Under the pieces are notes generated by a model. It did not search any database, was not told where the DNA came from, and was given only the letters and a program-made list of their open reading frames with translations. This document shows positions 41,449 through 42,205 of a stretch of 42,205 bases of DNA, in pieces. The position numbers and the translations under genes are program-made. Where the stretch lies: assembly GCF_013618865.1 (NCBI RefSeq), contig NZ_JABSOE010000038.1:1-42205 (forward strand), written 5' to 3'. How positions within the stretch are numbered: the stretch's first letter is position 1; each line of letters starts with the position of its first letter. This DNA is from Phocaeicola faecicola (GTDB lineage Bacteria; Bacteroidota; Bacteroidia; Bacteroidales; Bacteroidaceae).

Positions 41449-42204
41449 TTAGTTACAAGATTTCTCCTTTTGTTTTGTCAGTATACATTCCGGATGTTTC
41501 AACTTCCATTTGTGTGGAAGTAGATTCAAAAGTTCTTTTTGAGTTGCCTTTTTGTGATAAGGCATTTGTGCGATCACATCGTTCAGGTATACCCTGGGAT
41601 TTACATCGTGTGCCTTACATGTGGCCAGCAGAGAACATATGACAGACATGTTAACCGCTGCTTCGTGATTACCACAGAAGAGAAAATTTTTTCGGCTTAA
41701 AGTAATGGGCCGTTGGACGTTTTCCGCCAGATTGTTATCCCAGTACAGGCGGCCATCGTCCAGGCATCTCATAATATTATCCCATTTGGTATAGGCATAT
41801 GTAATGGCCTTGCCTGTCAAAGAACTTGGACTGTATTTAATCCCTTCTGTCTCCATCCATACCTTCATTGCCTCCATGATTGGCCTGGACAGTTCCTGAC
41901 GCGTCTGTCTGCGCTCATCATATGACAGGCCGGCTTCGTCACACTGGCGTTCTATTTTATAGATATGCTGTATCTGAGTCAGTGCATGTTGGGCCATCTC
42001 CCTGTTTTCATCCAAAGCCTGCTCAAAATGACGGCGTATATGCACCAGGCAGTTGAGTAGCCGCACGTCGGGGTTGGTCTTGAAGGCTGTTTCATAACCT
42101 GCAAAACCGTCACATTGAAGATATCCCTTGAAGTTATATTGATTTGCCAGGGATTCGATGACCGCTCCGGCCCGTGAGCCTCCGTCGTAATGAAAGATGA
42201 CCAG
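41449..42204 (-). CDS. IS66-family transposase (TnpC), C-terminal part
   Basis: 252 codons are visible and the frame is open to the window edge, so the N-terminus is missing. The start of the visible part reads VIFHYDGGSRAGAVIE and YLQCDGFAGY, the latter holding a catalytic Asp of the DDE triad. YWDNNLAENVQRP holds the catalytic Glu, and SLLATCKAHDVNPRVYL is the IS66 C-terminal domain. A GTG at 42066 is an internal codon, not a start. The tnpA/tnpB accessory genes would lie further right. Nothing shows inactivation in the visible part. Confidence 0.93.
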   Translation of the reverse strand: MVIFHYDGGSRAGAVIESLANQYNFKGYLQCDGFAGYETAFKTNPDVRLLNCLVHIRRHFEQALDENREMAQHALTQIQHIYKIERQCDEAGLSYDERRQTRQELSRPIMEAMKVWMETEGIKYSPSSLTGKAITYAYTKWDNIMRCLDDGRLYWDNNLAENVQRPITLSRKNFLFCGNHEAAVNMSVICSLLATCKAHDVNPRVYLNDVIAQMPYHKKATQKELLNLLPHKWKLKHPECILTKQKEKSCN

Positions 42205-42205
42205 T

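Larger units (their letters stand above)
41329..42205 (-). mobile_element. IS66-family insertion sequence, partial (one end inside the window)
   Basis: The element end is placed at 41329, where the plus strand reads GTAAGCATTCGGC, matching the GTAAGC start of IS66-family terminal inverted repeats. It encloses the transposase gene, which runs off the right edge. The expected 8-bp target duplicate would be GAATGTTT (41321-41328), with its second copy outside the window. A hairpin lies inside the end (41370-41420). The family call is secure from the protein; the exact end is inferred from the motif only. Confidence 0.8.

Noticed and set aside
1..42205. CRISPR array, rRNA or tRNA genes
   Set aside because: No regularly spaced repeats and no rRNA or tRNA sequence signatures were found on either strand.

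Overview
The window looks like chromosome of a gut Bacteroidales species (Bacteroides or Phocaeicola type). The evidence is a CTnDOT/CTnERL-type conjugative transposon end, a SusC/SusD pair with a hybrid two-component regulator, a subclass A2 beta-lactamase, and repeated Bacteroides-type promoter -7 motifs (TAnnTTTG). Species cannot be fixed from this sequence alone.

Region 1 (1 to about 7.9-8.1 kb) is the right part of an integrated conjugative transposon. It opens inside the 3' end of a group II intron (domains V and VI, ending near 117) that sits inside traN. The rest of traN, then traO, traP (primase), traQ and a lysozyme gene run rightward as one tightly packed transfer operon. A convergent leftward operon follows with small accessory genes, including PcfK-like, PcfJ-like and DUF3873 genes. 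About 1.2 kb of gene-poor, hairpin-rich DNA (7047-8269) then leads to the presumed right attachment junction.

Region 2 (8.2-25.2 kb) is mostly housekeeping chromosome. It holds a lipoprotein gene broken by a one-base frameshift, a class A beta-lactamase, tdk, rsmI with a coiled-coil lipoprotein gene, a ROK-family glucokinase, an ABC exporter (ATPase plus two FtsX-like permeases) joined to an OmpR-type response regulator and histidine kinase, recQ and recJ, a secreted C1 cysteine peptidase, and an M24 Xaa-Pro aminopeptidase.

Region 3 (25.4-34.5 kb) is a nutrient-uptake locus reduced to regulator and importer. A 1324-residue hybrid two-component sensor/regulator is divergent from a susC-susD pair, and no glycoside hydrolase, lyase, sulfatase or peptidase gene is present between the flanking terminators. 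The shared intergenic region carries imperfect direct repeats 22 bp apart, a -7 motif and a 5' leader hairpin.

Region 4 (34.6-42.2 kb) contains a patatin-like phospholipase, rny, zapA with a coiled-coil partner gene, and a large TonB-dependent-receptor-like outer-membrane barrel protein. A perfect 20-bp inverted repeat follows, then the end of an IS66-family insertion sequence that runs out of the window. Strong hairpin terminators separate most transcription units. I found no rRNA, tRNA or CRISPR array.
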